Of a stretch of DNA of 64,000 bases, positions 49,924 through 58,478 are shown piece after piece. Location of the stretch: contig NZ_AJKS02000012.1 in the NCBI RefSeq assembly GCF_000265245.1, positions 32,399 to 96,398 of the forward strand. The letters are read 5' to 3'. Source of the stretch: Halomonas smyrnensis AAD6. Lineage in GTDB: Bacteria; Pseudomonadota; Gammaproteobacteria; Pseudomonadales; Halomonadaceae. Position numbers and translations under genes: made by a program. The notes beneath the pieces are model-generated. The model did not search any database. It was not told where the DNA came from and worked only from the letters and a program-made list of their open reading frames with translations. How positions within the stretch are numbered: position 1 is the stretch's first letter; each line of letters begins with the position of its first letter.

Positions 49924-52001
49924 GCGGCCTCGACGCCCCCGTCACGGACCTCAAGGGCGTCGGCGAGGCGCTGGCCCAGAAGCTGGGCCGCCTGCGCATC
50001 GATGCCGTCGCCGACCTGCTGTTCCACCTGCCGCTGCGCTACCAGGATCGCACCCGCATCACCCCCGTCGCCGGCCTCCGCTCCGGCGACGAGGCCGTGG
50101 TCGAGGGCGAGGTGATGGCCGCCGACGTGGTGCGCGGCCGCCGCCGCAGCCTGCTGGTGCGGCTGCGCGACGGCTCCGGCATCCTCAGCCTGCGCTTCTT
50201 CCACTTCTCGCCGGCCCAGCAGCAGCAGTTCTGCCCCGGCGCCCGGGTGCGCGCCTTCGGCGAGGCCCGGGCCGGCGCCACCGGGCTCGAGATCTACCAC
50301 CCGGAATATCGCCTGATCGGCGAGGGCGCGCCGGCGGTGGAGGATCACCTCACGCCCATCTACCCGACCACCGAGGGGCTGCACCAGACGCGCCTGCGGG
50401 CGCTGATCGACCAGGCCCTGGCCCGGCTCGCGCAGGCCCCCGCGGCGCTGCCGGAATGGCTGCCCGAGTCGCTGCGCCACCAGTACGCCCTGCCCGAGCT
50501 GCATGACTGCCTGCGCGAGCTGCACCATCCGCCGCCGGAGGCCGACCCGGATGCGCTGGCCGAGGGCCGCCACCCGGCCGCGCGCCGACTGGCCATGGAG
50601 GAGCTCTTGGCCCACCGGCTAAGCCTGCGCGAGGTACGCCTGCGCATCCAGGAGGACGGCGCGCCGGCGCTGTCCGACGGCCGTGGCCTGCAGGCCCGCT
50701 TCCTGACCCAGCTGCCCTTCTCGCTGACCGGCGCCCAGCGCCGGGTGCTCGACGAGATCCGCGCCGACCTGGCCGAGGAGCGGCCCATGCTGCGCCTGGT
50801 GCAGGGCGACGTGGGCTCGGGCAAGACCGTGGTCGCCGCCATGGCGGCGCTGTCCGCCATCGCCGGCGGCTGCCAGGCGGCCATGATGGCGCCCACCGAG
50901 ATCCTCGCCGAGCAGCACTATCGCGCCTTCAAGGCCTGGTTCGAGCCGCTCGGCATCGAGGTGGCCTGGCTGGCGGGCAAGCTCAAGGGCAAGGCGCGGC
51001 TCGACGCCAAGGCGGCAATCCACGACGGCCGGGCGCAGATGGTGGTCGGCACCCATGCGCTGTTCCAGGGCGATGTCCACTTCCAGCGCCTGGGCCTGGC
51101 GATCATCGACGAGCAGCACCGCTTCGGCGTCCACCAGCGCCTGGCGCTGCGCGAGAAGGGCGAGGCCGGCGGCCTGACGCCCCACCAGATGGTGATGACC
51201 GCCACGCCGATCCCGCGCACCCTGGCGATGAGCGCCTACGCCGACCTGGACGTCTCGGTGATCGACGAGCTGCCGCCCGGGCGTACCCCGGTGAAGACGG
51301 TGGTGGTGCCCGACGAGCGCCGCCCCGAGGTGGTCGAGCGCATCCGCCACGCCTGCGCCGAGGGCCGCCAGGCCTACTGGGTCTGCACCCTGATCGAGGA
51401 GTCCGAGGCGCTGCAGTGCCAGGCCGCCGAGGCCAGCCGCGACGAGCTGGTCGAGGCGCTGCCGGAGCTCGCCGTGGGCCTGGTCCACGGGCGCATGAAG
51501 GCCACCGAGAAGGCCGAGGTGATGGCCGCCTTCAAGGCCGGCGAGCTGGACCTGCTGGTGGCCACCACGGTGATCGAGGTCGGCGTCGACGTGCCCAATG
51601 CCAGCCTGATGATCATCGAGAACCCCGAGCGGCTGGGCCTCTCCCAGCTGCACCAGCTGCGCGGCCGGGTCGGGCGCGGGGCCACCGCGAGCTTCTGCGT
51701 GCTGCTCTATCACCCGCCGCTGTCGGATCACTCGCGCAAGCGGCTGACGGTGATGCGCGAGACCAACGACGGCTTCCGCATCGCCGAGCAGGACCTGGAG
51801 ATCCGCGGCCCCGGCGAGGTGCTGGGCACCCGCCAGACCGGCCTGGCGCAGATGAAGATCGCCGATCTGGAACGCGACGCCGACCTGCTGCCGCGCATCT
51901 CGCCGCTGGCCGAGGCGCTGCTGGCCGAGCACCCCGAGGCCAGCCGGCCGCTGATCCGCCGCTGGCTGGGCGAGGAAGCCGGGCGCTACGGGCAGGTCTG
52001 A
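49920..52001 (+). CDS. recG: ATP-dependent DNA helicase RecG
   Basis: Branched-DNA helicase acting on stalled forks and recombination intermediates. The 693-residue protein has the wedge domain (FHLPLRYQDRTRITPVAGL), Walker A GDVGSGKTVVA, the DEQHRFGVHQR box, TATPIPRTLAM, and C-terminal motif VI region HQLRGRVGRGATASFCVL, followed by the RecG-specific EQDLEIRGPGEVLGTRQTG. Start ATG 49920 overlaps the oxyR stop. It ends in the repeat region that follows. Confidence 0.96.
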   Translation: MSGLDAPVTDLKGVGEALAQKLGRLRIDAVADLLFHLPLRYQDRTRITPVAGLRSGDEAVVEGEVMAADVVRGRRRSLLVRLRDGSGILSLRFFHFSPAQQQQFCPGARVRAFGEARAGATGLEIYHPEYRLIGEGAPAVEDHLTPIYPTTEGLHQTRLRALIDQALARLAQAPAALPEWLPESLRHQYALPELHDCLRELHHPPPEADPDALAEGRHPAARRLAMEELLAHRLSLREVRLRIQEDGAPALSDGRGLQARFLTQLPFSLTGAQRRVLDEIRADLAEERPMLRLVQGDVGSGKTVVAAMAALSAIAGGCQAAMMAPTEILAEQHYRAFKAWFEPLGIEVAWLAGKLKGKARLDAKAAIHDGRAQMVVGTHALFQGDVHFQRLGLAIIDEQHRFGVHQRLALREKGEAGGLTPHQMVMTATPIPRTLAMSAYADLDVSVIDELPPGRTPVKTVVVPDERRPEVVERIRHACAEGRQAYWVCTLIEESEALQCQAAEASRDELVEALPELAVGLVHGRMKATEKAEVMAAFKAGELDLLVATTVIEVGVDVPNASLMIIENPERLGLSQLHQLRGRVGRGATASFCVLLYHPPLSDHSRKRLTVMRETNDGFRIAEQDLEIRGPGEVLGTRQTGLAQMKIADLERDADLLPRISPLAEALLAEHPEASRPLIRRWLGEEAGRYGQV

Positions 52002-52006
52002 CAGCG

Positions 52007-52090
52007 GCAAGCTGCAAGCTGCAAGCTGCAAGCTGCAAGCTGCAAGCTGCAAGCTGCAAGCTGCAAGCTGCAAGCTGCAAGCTGCAAGCC
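52007..52090. repeat. Heptanucleotide microsatellite (GCAAGCT)11 plus one variant
   Basis: Eleven perfect GCAAGCT units (52007-52083) and a twelfth GCAAGCC (52084-52090) begin 5 bp after the recG stop. One copy of the same heptamer precedes the matching core at 24614-24620. Seven is not a multiple of three, but the array is non-coding. Confidence 0.97.
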
Positions 52091-52097
52091 AGCAGCG

Positions 52098-52164
52098 TGA
52101 AATCGCCGGAAGCAAAAGAAAACCCCGATGGCTCAACCTTCGGGGTTTCTTGTGGCTCGGCGCT
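52098..52164. repeat. Dispersed terminator-bearing repeat, copy 2
   Basis: A 67-bp core matching 24620-24687 with two substitutions and one T deletion. Its centre is a bidirectional terminator between the convergent recG and SCP2-like genes. One A-to-T change puts a mismatch in the stem, so this copy should be slightly weaker. Confidence 0.85.
52120..52150. terminator. Bidirectional terminator within repeat copy 2
   Basis: AAACCCCGATGG pairs with CCTTCGGGGTTT (one T-T mismatch) around CTCAA, with A and T runs on either side, between recG and the convergent SCP2-like gene. Confidence 0.85.
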
Positions 52165-52204
52165 TGTGGCTCGGCGCTTGTGGCTCGGCGCTTGTCGCTC
52201 GGCG
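52149..52204. repeat. 14-bp tandem repeat (CTTGTGGCTCGGCG)4
   Basis: Three exact units (52149-52190) and a fourth with one change (52191-52204) directly follow the terminator stem. A single unit (CTTGTAGCTCGGCG) occupies the same place at the other locus (24672-24685). The array runs up to the stop codon of the SCP2-like gene. Confidence 0.95.
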
Positions 52205-52561
52205 CTACAGGTGCTTCAGCAGGCCCTGCAGGCGGTCGAGGTCCCGGGCGTCGCCGACCAGCCGAACGCGACCGGCCATCATGCCGTCGAGGAAGGCCTT
52301 CTGGGTCGGCTTCCTGAGCACCCGGAGCGCCGTGTCCGCGTCCTCGAAGCGCAGCTCCAGGTCGAGATCCACCGGCAGGCCGCTGCCGGTCTCGATGCCT
52401 CGGGGCGTCATCCGGTAGTGGCGGGCGATGGCGAGATCCTCGGTGCCGATGCCCCAGTCGAGGCGTTTCAGGTCACCCAGGCGATCGCGAAAGGCGGGCT
52501 TGCGCCGCAGCGCACGCTTGAGTAGCACGCCGAGCACCCACAGCATCAGGCGTAGCTTCAT
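52205..52561 (-). CDS. SCP2-like small protein
   Basis: A 118-residue protein with an N-terminal hydrophobic/basic helix (LRLMLWVLGVLLKRALRRKPAFRDRL) and a domain (DLAIARHYRMTPRGIETG..., LDLELRFEDADTALRVL, FLDGMMAGRVRLVGDARDLDRLQGLL) typical of single-domain SCP2/sterol-carrier-like proteins. Function unknown; relatives bind lipids. Its stop abuts the end of the 14-bp tandem repeat, so repeat slippage could alter the C-terminus or the 3' region. Same position as a small hypothetical gene between recG and the HU gene in pseudomonads. Confidence 0.65.
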   Translation of the reverse strand: MKLRLMLWVLGVLLKRALRRKPAFRDRLGDLKRLDWGIGTEDLAIARHYRMTPRGIETGSGLPVDLDLELRFEDADTALRVLRKPTQKAFLDGMMAGRVRLVGDARDLDRLQGLLKHL

Positions 52562-52637
52562 CGGAACACCGTTGGCCGGAAAGCGGAAATGAGGGGATGA
52601 GGCCGCGCGGCCCGGGGATCGAGCCGCGCGTCGCGCC

Positions 52638-52913
52638 TTATTTGGCGACGGCGTCCTTGAGGCCCTTGCCGGGCTTGAAGGCCACGGTCTTGCTGGCCGG
52701 GATGGTCAGGGATTCGCCGGTCTGGGGGTTCTTGCCGGTGCGGGCGGCACGCTCGCGCACGGTGAAGGTACCGAAACCGATCAGCGAGACATCCTTGCCA
52801 TCGGACACGCTGCCGGTGATCTCGTCGAGAATGACGTTCAGCACCTGGCTGGCCTTGTCCTTGGACAGATCGGCACGCTCGGCGATCGCCGCGGCGAGTT
52901 CTGGTTTGCGCAT
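52638..52913 (-). CDS. HU family DNA-binding protein
   Basis: Nucleoid protein of 91 residues, dimeric and non-specific in DNA binding. MRKPELAAAIAERADLSKDKASQVL, IGFGTFTVRERAARTGKNPQTGE (the arm tip with proline) and FKPGKGLKDAV are standard. The start at 52913 drops seven leader codons. It may be an HU-beta paralogue; other HU genes lie outside the window. The minus-strand operator region continues to 53079 without another gene. Confidence 0.93.
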   Translation of the reverse strand: MRKPELAAAIAERADLSKDKASQVLNVILDEITGSVSDGKDVSLIGFGTFTVRERAARTGKNPQTGESLTIPASKTVAFKPGKGLKDAVAK

Positions 52914-53079
52914 ACAGCCCTCCTGGTTTGACATCCTGCCGATGATCCCATCGGCCGCGTTGTTGTTCGCGCTGATTCATGCACCACCCGCCTGCCATGC
53001 CATGTGAGGCAGACGCATGACGCCGTGTGGCAACGCCGCTGCCGGGCCCGGAACTCCGGGGGCGCCGTCGTTGACGTCA

Positions 53080-53886
53080 CTAGCCTAGCAACGGCGGTGC
53101 AGCGCGCGCCAGTTCGACTTTCCGACGCACGCAGGCGCCTGTCAACGCAAATCCGATCAAACGTCCGTCTTCATCCTCGGCCAGGGCGGTCAGATCCGCC
53201 CCCTCGCCCTCGATGCGCCAGCGGGCGGGCGCACGGGTCGGCGGCAGCGAGACCACCGGCAGCAGCGGCGTCTTCACCAGCACCGGCCAGGGGCCGTAGC
53301 GCACCTCGGTGGGCATGCCGGCAAGCGTCGCCGCCAGCGCCTTGGCCCCGGCCTGCAGCGGCTGGACGTACATGGCATTGACGCCGTCGACGCAGGCCAC
53401 GTCGCCCAGCGCATGGATGCCGGGCGCCGAGGTCGAAAGCCGGCGATCGACGAGGATGCCGGCCGGCCCCACGGCCAGCCCCGCGGCCTCGGCCAGGGCG
53501 CTGCGCGGCCGCAGGCCGGTGGCCACCAGCACCAGATCGGCCTCGAGGGCGGTGCCGTCGTCCAGGCCCAGCGCCACCCGCTCGCCCCAGGGCAGCCGCT
53601 CGGCGCCGAGGGCCAGGGTGCGCGCGGCCGGATCGATGGCCTCGACCCGGGTGTGCGTGCGCATCGTCACGCCGAGCCGGTCAGCCGCCTCCAGGGCGCT
53701 GCGCGAGGCCAGGCGATCCGGCGGCAGGCGCTTGGCGAAGCCGGTGGAGAGCAGCGGCTTGGAGTAGTCCTCGCCGCCGTCGGCGGTGATCAGGGTGATG
53801 GGGCGCTCGGGCTGCCGGGCCCGGACCTGGCGCGCCAGGCCCAGCCCGGCCATGCCGGAGCCGATGATGGTCAGGGGTGCGCTCAT
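53080..53886 (-). CDS. Rubredoxin-reductase-like flavoprotein lacking the NADH domain
   Basis: Position and sequence match rubredoxin:NAD+ reductase (RubB). The FAD motif IIGSGMAGLGLARQVRARQP (near residue 6), DYSKPLLSTGFAKR, the second FAD motif GIHALGDVA and the C-terminal GFALTGACVRRKVEL are clear. But the protein is only 268 residues; homologues have about 385. The frame passes straight from LALGAERLPWGE to VALGLDDGTALEADLVLVATGLRPRS, so the expected NADH-binding Rossmann (GxGxxGxE) of about 115 residues is missing, without a frameshift. It probably cannot oxidise NADH. No rubredoxin genes are adjacent. Confidence 0.75.
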   Translation of the reverse strand: MSAPLTIIGSGMAGLGLARQVRARQPERPITLITADGGEDYSKPLLSTGFAKRLPPDRLASRSALEAADRLGVTMRTHTRVEAIDPAARTLALGAERLPWGERVALGLDDGTALEADLVLVATGLRPRSALAEAAGLAVGPAGILVDRRLSTSAPGIHALGDVACVDGVNAMYVQPLQAGAKALAATLAGMPTEVRYGPWPVLVKTPLLPVVSLPPTRAPARWRIEGEGADLTALAEDEDGRLIGFALTGACVRRKVELARAAPPLLG

Positions 53887-54027
53887 GGGGCTCCTCGCTG
53901 CAGGGGGCGCGACGGGCCGCCATGGTACACTAGCCGCCCCTTGCATTGGACGCGGAGTCGCGCAGTCGAATCACGCCCCGGCCCTTTCGCCCCGCTCGGC
54001 GCCCCCCTGGCGGCGGCACGCCCCGCC

Positions 54028-54504
54028 ATGAGCCCGGCCTGGTGGCGCTGGATCGCCACCCGGGGCTCGCTGACCCAGCGGCTGATCGAGGCCGGCGCGC
54101 CTCGCCGCTTCCGGGTCAGGCTGCTCGACCAGCGCCTGGGCCGGCCGCGCCGCGACGAGGCCATGGCGCTGGGCACGGCGCCGGACCGCCTGGTCTGGCG
54201 GCGCGAGGTCGCGCTGTGTCTCGACGACCGTCCCTGGGTGATGGCGCGCTCGGTGGCCCCGCTCCACGGCCTGCACGGCCAGCGGCTGGCGGGCCTCGGC
54301 GAGCGCTCGCTGGGGCACTGGCTGTTCCGCCAGCCCGGCCTCGAGCGCGGCCCCATCGAGGTCAGCGCCGACCCGGCGCCCTTCCACGACGCGCCCGGCC
54401 CCTGGGGTCGCCGCTCGGTGCTGCGCCACGGCCGCTTCGCGGTGCTGGTCCAGGAGTTCTTCCTCGACGCCATGGCGGATGACCTGGCCCTGCCGGCGCG
54501 ATAG
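54028..54504 (+). CDS. ubiC: Chorismate lyase
   Basis: Makes 4-hydroxybenzoate and pyruvate from chorismate, the first step to ubiquinone. Visible blocks are [40 protein letters not shown] and [21 protein letters not shown]. From the first ATG (54028) the protein has 158 residues, shorter at the N-terminus than relatives; no ATG or GTG exists upstream, but a TTG at 53941 would add 29 residues, so the start is uncertain. It precedes ubiA by 55 bp, the standard pair. Confidence 0.85.
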   Translation: MSPAWWRWIATRGSLTQRLIEAGAPRRFRVRLLDQRLGRPRRDEAMALGTAPDRLVWRREVALCLDDRPWVMARSVAPLHGLHGQRLAGLGERSLGHWLFRQPGLERGPIEVSADPAPFHDAPGPWGRRSVLRHGRFAVLVQEFFLDAMADDLALPAR

Positions 54505-54559
54505 GCTGCGTCTGGCATCGCCCGAAACCCGCGTCGTCCGATTCAACCGAGAGACCCAC

Positions 54560-55453
54560 ATGGAACGTTCCCTGATGCGCCCCAAGGGGCTGGCCCGGCT
54601 GCCCGACTTCCTGCACCTGACGCGCCTCGACCGCCCCATCGGCACCTGGCTGCTGATGTGGCCGACGCTGTGGGCGCTGTGGACGGCGGCCGAGGGCGTT
54701 CCCGAGCGCCGGCTGCTGCTGATCTTCGTCGCCGGGGTCTACCTGATGCGGGCCGCGGGCTGCGTGGTCAACGACTACGCCGACCGCCACTTCGACGGCC
54801 ACGTGAAGCGGACGAAGTCGCGTCCGCTGGCCACCGGACGCATCGGCGAAGGCGAGGCCAAGGGGCTGTTCGCCGGCCTGGTGCTGGCGGCCTTCGTGCT
54901 GGTGTGCTTCACCAATGCCTTCACCGTGATGCTGTCGGTGGGCGGCGTGATCCTGGCCTTCGTCTATCCCTTCATGAAGCGCTACACCCATCTGCCCCAG
55001 GTGGTGCTGGGCGCGGCCTTCTCGTGGGCCATTCCCATGGCCTTCGGCGCGGTGCTCGGCCATGTGCCGCTGGAGGCCTGGCTGCTGTTCGCCGCCAACG
55101 TGCTGTGGACCGTGGCCTACGACACCGAGTACGCCATGGTCGACCGCGACGACGACCTGCGCATCGGCATCAAGTCCACGGCGGTGCTGTTCGGCCGCGC
55201 CGACAAGCGGATCATCGGCCTGCTGCAGCTGGCCACGCTCGCCCTGCTGGCCTGGGCCGGCGAGCGCCTCGGCCTCACCGGCTTCTTCTGGCTCGGCCTG
55301 GCCGCCATGGCGGCGACCTTCGTCCACCAGCAGCGGCTGATCCGCCACCGCGATCGCGATCGCTGCTTCCAGGCCTTCCTCAACAATCACTGGTCGGGGC
55401 TCTTGGTGTTCGCCGGCATCGCGCTGTCGCTGTGGCCGGGCGCCGGCGCATGA
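54560..55453 (+). CDS. ubiA: 4-hydroxybenzoate polyprenyltransferase
   Basis: Inner-membrane prenyltransferase that attaches the polyprenyl tail to 4-hydroxybenzoate. The 297-residue protein has about eight hydrophobic segments and both aspartate motifs: [20 protein letters not shown] near residue 73 and [20 protein letters not shown] near 190. The start at 54560 follows a GAGA leader and fits the family. It uses the product of ubiC immediately upstream. Confidence 0.96.
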   Translation: MERSLMRPKGLARLPDFLHLTRLDRPIGTWLLMWPTLWALWTAAEGVPERRLLLIFVAGVYLMRAAGCVVNDYADRHFDGHVKRTKSRPLATGRIGEGEAKGLFAGLVLAAFVLVCFTNAFTVMLSVGGVILAFVYPFMKRYTHLPQVVLGAAFSWAIPMAFGAVLGHVPLEAWLLFAANVLWTVAYDTEYAMVDRDDDLRIGIKSTAVLFGRADKRIIGLLQLATLALLAWAGERLGLTGFFWLGLAAMAATFVHQQRLIRHRDRDRCFQAFLNNHWSGLLVFAGIALSLWPGAGA

Positions 55454-55501
55454 CGCCGGGCGGGAAAAACCGCGGCGCTGAGCGGGGGCGACAGGACGAG
55501 G

Positions 55502-55519
55502 CTGTCACGGTATTGTCAC
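55502..55519 (+). promoter_or_regulatory. Pho box upstream of phoB
   Basis: CTGTCAC-GGTA-TTGTCAC, two 7-mers separated by 4 bp, matches the PhoB binding unit CTGTCAT-N4-CTGTCAT. Further TGTCA half-sites occur at 55529-55535 and 55546-55552. It indicates PhoB autoregulation. Confidence 0.82.
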
Positions 55520-55576
55520 AAGGACATGCTGTCATCGTCACCAATATGTCACTGCTCTCGACCATGAGGCCCCGGG

Positions 55577-56266
55577 ATGACCGCCAAGACCGTACTGATC
55601 GTCGATGATGAAGCGCCCATCCGCGAGATGATCGCCGTGGCGCTGGAGATGGCCGACTATCGCGTGCTCGAGGCGGACAATGCCCAGAGCGCCCACGCCA
55701 TGGTCGTCGATCACCAGCCCGACCTGGTGCTGCTGGACTGGATGATGCCCGGCACCAGCGGCGTCGAGCTCGCCCGCCGGCTCAAGCGCGAGGAAGGCAC
55801 CTCGGAGCTGCCGATCATCATGCTCACCGCCAAGGGCGAAGAGGACAACAAGATCCAGGGCCTCGAGTCCGGGGCCGACGACTACATCACCAAGCCCTTC
55901 TCGCCCCGCGAGCTGGTGGCGCGCCTCAAGGCGGTGCTGCGCCGGGCCACGCCGCGCGGCGTCGAGGATCCGGTCCAGGTCGAGGGCCTGATGCTCGACC
56001 CGGTCAGCCACCGCGTCAGCATCGACGGCCAGTCGCTGGAGATCGGCCCCACCGAGTACCGCCTGCTGCAGTTCTTCATGACCCACCAGGAGCGCGCCTA
56101 CACCCGCGGCCAGCTGCTCGACCAGGTCTGGGGCGGCAACGTCTACGTCGAGGAGCGCACCGTGGACGTGCATATCCGCCGCCTGCGCAAGGCGCTGGGC
56201 GAGCCGCACCAGCAGCTGATCCAGACCGTGCGCGGCACCGGCTACCGCTTCTCCGCCAAGGCCTGA
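55577..56266 (+). CDS. phoB: Phosphate regulon response regulator PhoB
   Basis: OmpR-type response regulator of 229 residues activating phosphate-starvation genes. The receiver has Asp54 in [10 protein letters not shown], the acidic pocket at IVDDEAPI and Lys in [10 protein letters not shown]; the winged-helix domain has [30 protein letters not shown] Pho box lies upstream. phoR starts 2 bp after its stop. Confidence 0.97.
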   Translation: MTAKTVLIVDDEAPIREMIAVALEMADYRVLEADNAQSAHAMVVDHQPDLVLLDWMMPGTSGVELARRLKREEGTSELPIIMLTAKGEEDNKIQGLESGADDYITKPFSPRELVARLKAVLRRATPRGVEDPVQVEGLMLDPVSHRVSIDGQSLEIGPTEYRLLQFFMTHQERAYTRGQLLDQVWGGNVYVEERTVDVHIRRLRKALGEPHQQLIQTVRGTGYRFSAKA

Positions 56267-56267
56267 C

Positions 56268-57581
56268 ATGGGCCGGCTGTGGCGACGCGAATGGTGGCGG
56301 CTGGCGGCCCTGGTGGCCGCCGGCGCGCTGATCGGCTGGCCCTTCGCCCTGAGCGGCCTCGGCCTCGCCGTGGGGCTCGCCATCTATCTCTTCTACCAGA
56401 TGCGCCAGCTCCACGCGCTGCAGGAATGGCTGACCCATCACCCCCATGACGAGCCGCCCTCGGCGGTGGGGCTGTGGGGGGAACTGTTCGACCGCCTCTA
56501 CCGCTATCAGAAGGGCCAGCGCATCACCCAGCGGCGGCTGCGCGACACCCTGAGCCGCATCCAGGAATCCTCCGAGGCGATGCGCGACAGCGTGGTGATG
56601 CTCGACCGCCACGGCGACATGGAGTGGTGGAACAGCGCCGCCGAGCGGATGCTGGGCCTCAAGCCGACCCTGGACCGCGGCCAGCACATCACCAACCTGC
56701 TCCGCGACCCGAGCTTCGTCGACTACTTCCACGCCCGCGACTACCGCGAGCCGCTGACGCTGTGCTCGCCGATCGACGAGAACCTGATCCTGCAGTTCCA
56801 GATCACCCTCTACGGCGACGACGAACGCCTGGTGATGGCCCGCGACATCACCCGCCTGCACCGCCTCGAGCAGATGCGTCGCGACTTCGTGGCCAATGTC
56901 TCCCACGAGCTGCGCACCCCGCTCACCGTGCTGGCGGGCTACCTCGAGACCTACGGCGACATGGCCGAGATGCTGCCCGAGCGCCTCGGCCGCGGCATCG
57001 GCCAGATGCAGAGCCAGACCAAGCGCATGCAGAACCTGGTCAACGACCTGCTGCTGCTGTCGCGGCTGGAGAACGATCAGGGCGGCCACGACGACGTCCG
57101 CCTCGACCCGCTCAGCCTGCTCGAGGCCGTGCGCCGCGACGCCGAGGCGCTGTCCGAGAGCCATCATCGGCTGGAGGTGGAGATCGACGAGCCCCGCGCC
57201 CTGCTCGGCTCGGAGAAGGAGCTGCACAGCGCCGTTTCCAACCTGGCCTTCAACGCCGTGCGCTACGCCGGCGAGGACAGCCGCATCGTGCTGCGCTGGC
57301 GCCCCTGGGGCGACGGCGCCTGCCTGGAGGTCGAGGACGACGGCGAGGGCATCGACCCGCTGCACATCCCGCGCCTGACCGAGCGCTTCTACCGGGTCGA
57401 CAAGGGCCGCAGCACCGCCACCGGCGGCACCGGCCTGGGGCTGGCCATCGTCAAGCACGTGCTGCTGCGCCACGACGCCCAGCTGGAGATCGACTCCCGG
57501 CTCGGCGAGGGCGCCACCTTCCGCTGCATCTTCCCCGCCGCGCGCCTCACCGACGCCGCGCCGGCCTCCCGGCGCGCCTGA
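56268..57581 (+). CDS. phoR: Phosphate regulon sensor kinase PhoR
   Basis: Inner-membrane histidine kinase, 437 residues. Two adjacent hydrophobic segments (residues 11-43) form a hairpin with little periplasmic part, as in PhoR, so input comes from the Pst/PhoU complex. A PAS domain (about 95-195) precedes the HisKA site VANVSHELRTPLT (His213) and the ATPase with NLAFNAVRYA, DDGEGI and GGTGLGLAIVKHVL. It is cotranscribed with phoB. Confidence 0.96.
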   Translation: MGRLWRREWWRLAALVAAGALIGWPFALSGLGLAVGLAIYLFYQMRQLHALQEWLTHHPHDEPPSAVGLWGELFDRLYRYQKGQRITQRRLRDTLSRIQESSEAMRDSVVMLDRHGDMEWWNSAAERMLGLKPTLDRGQHITNLLRDPSFVDYFHARDYREPLTLCSPIDENLILQFQITLYGDDERLVMARDITRLHRLEQMRRDFVANVSHELRTPLTVLAGYLETYGDMAEMLPERLGRGIGQMQSQTKRMQNLVNDLLLLSRLENDQGGHDDVRLDPLSLLEAVRRDAEALSESHHRLEVEIDEPRALLGSEKELHSAVSNLAFNAVRYAGEDSRIVLRWRPWGDGACLEVEDDGEGIDPLHIPRLTERFYRVDKGRSTATGGTGLGLAIVKHVLLRHDAQLEIDSRLGEGATFRCIFPAARLTDAAPASRRA

Positions 57582-57600
57582 TTCCGCCCCACAGACACGA

Positions 57601-57626
57601 CTCCGCCCGGCGCAGGCCGGGCGGAG
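57601..57626. terminator. Bidirectional hairpin between phoR and cysZ
   Basis: A perfect 11-bp stem (57601-57611 with 57616-57626) around GCAG lies between the convergent phoR and cysZ. T content is low. Confidence 0.65.
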
Positions 57627-57654
57627 ATGTCACGTGATCACGACGCCTGTAGCG

Positions 57655-58395
57655 TCAGCGCCTCGCCGGGGCGATGTCGGGCGTCAGCGCCCGATAGTGG
57701 TCTTCCCACATCAGCACCGCGCCGGCCACGGCACCGGGCAGCAGGAACAGGTTGGCCAGCGGCACCCAGGTGATCAGCATCACCCAGCCGCCGTAGGTCA
57801 GGGTCGGCCAGCGGCGCGCGGCGAGGCGGCGGCGCATGTCGGCGAAGGGCACCTTGTTGTTGTCCATCGGATAGTCGAGGTAGGTGACCGCCATCATCCA
57901 GGCCGAGAACAGCAGCCACAGCACGGGCGCGATCAGGTTGATCACCGGAATCCAGCCGATCACGAACAGCAGCAGCATGCGCGGCAGGATGTAGCCCAGC
58001 TTGACCAGCTCGCGGCCCAGGGCATCGATGGCGGTGCGCGCCAGGCCGCGGTCGTCCAGCGGCGGACGGCCGGTCACCTCGCGCTCGACCTTCTCGGCCA
58101 GCAGGCCGTAGAAGGGCGCGGCGATCAGCTGGGTCACCAGGGTGAAGCTGAAGAACACGATCAGCCCCAGGCTGAGCACGAACAGCGGCCAGATCAGCCA
58201 CGACAGCCAGTCGAGCCAGCCCGGCACCATGGCCATCCAGCCGTCGAGCCAGCCGCCGAAGTGGGTCAGCACGTAGCTCAGCATGGCGGCGTAGACCACC
58301 AGGTTGGCGAGGATCGGCAGGAACACGTAGCGGCGCAGGCCGGGGGTGTAGACCAGGCGCGTCCCCCGGGACAGCGCCGAGAAGGCATCCAGCAT
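57655..58395 (-). CDS. cysZ: Sulfate transport protein CysZ
   Basis: Inner-membrane sulfate uptake protein, about 246 residues with four to six hydrophobic segments. The CysZ features are GLRRYVFLPILANLVVY near the start, FFSFTLVTQLIAAPFYGLLAEKVE, and FSAWMMAVTYLDYPMDNNKVPFADMR. Three ATGs are possible (58413, 58404, 58395); GGAGG on the minus strand is placed best for 58395. The gene interrupts the phoR-phoU series. Confidence 0.88.
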   Translation of the reverse strand: MLDAFSALSRGTRLVYTPGLRRYVFLPILANLVVYAAMLSYVLTHFGGWLDGWMAMVPGWLDWLSWLIWPLFVLSLGLIVFFSFTLVTQLIAAPFYGLLAEKVEREVTGRPPLDDRGLARTAIDALGRELVKLGYILPRMLLLFVIGWIPVINLIAPVLWLLFSAWMMAVTYLDYPMDNNKVPFADMRRRLAARRWPTLTYGGWVMLITWVPLANLFLLPGAVAGAVLMWEDHYRALTPDIAPARR

Positions 58396-58423
58396 CGGTG
58401 TCATTTCCTCCATCACGACGACG

Positions 58424-58450
58424 GCGGCCGTCGCCAGGGGCGACGGCCGC
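58424..58450 (-). terminator. Hairpin between phoU and cysZ
   Basis: A perfect 12-bp stem (58424-58435 with 58439-58450) follows the phoU stop on the minus strand and overlaps the cysZ leader. It probably limits read-through from the pst operon. Confidence 0.6.
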
Positions 58451-58478
58451 TTCATGGACAGTGCCGGTCGAGCGGGGT

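Noticed and set aside
52007..52090. CRISPR array
   Set aside because: The 7-bp units are contiguous with no spacers; it is a microsatellite and no cas genes are present.
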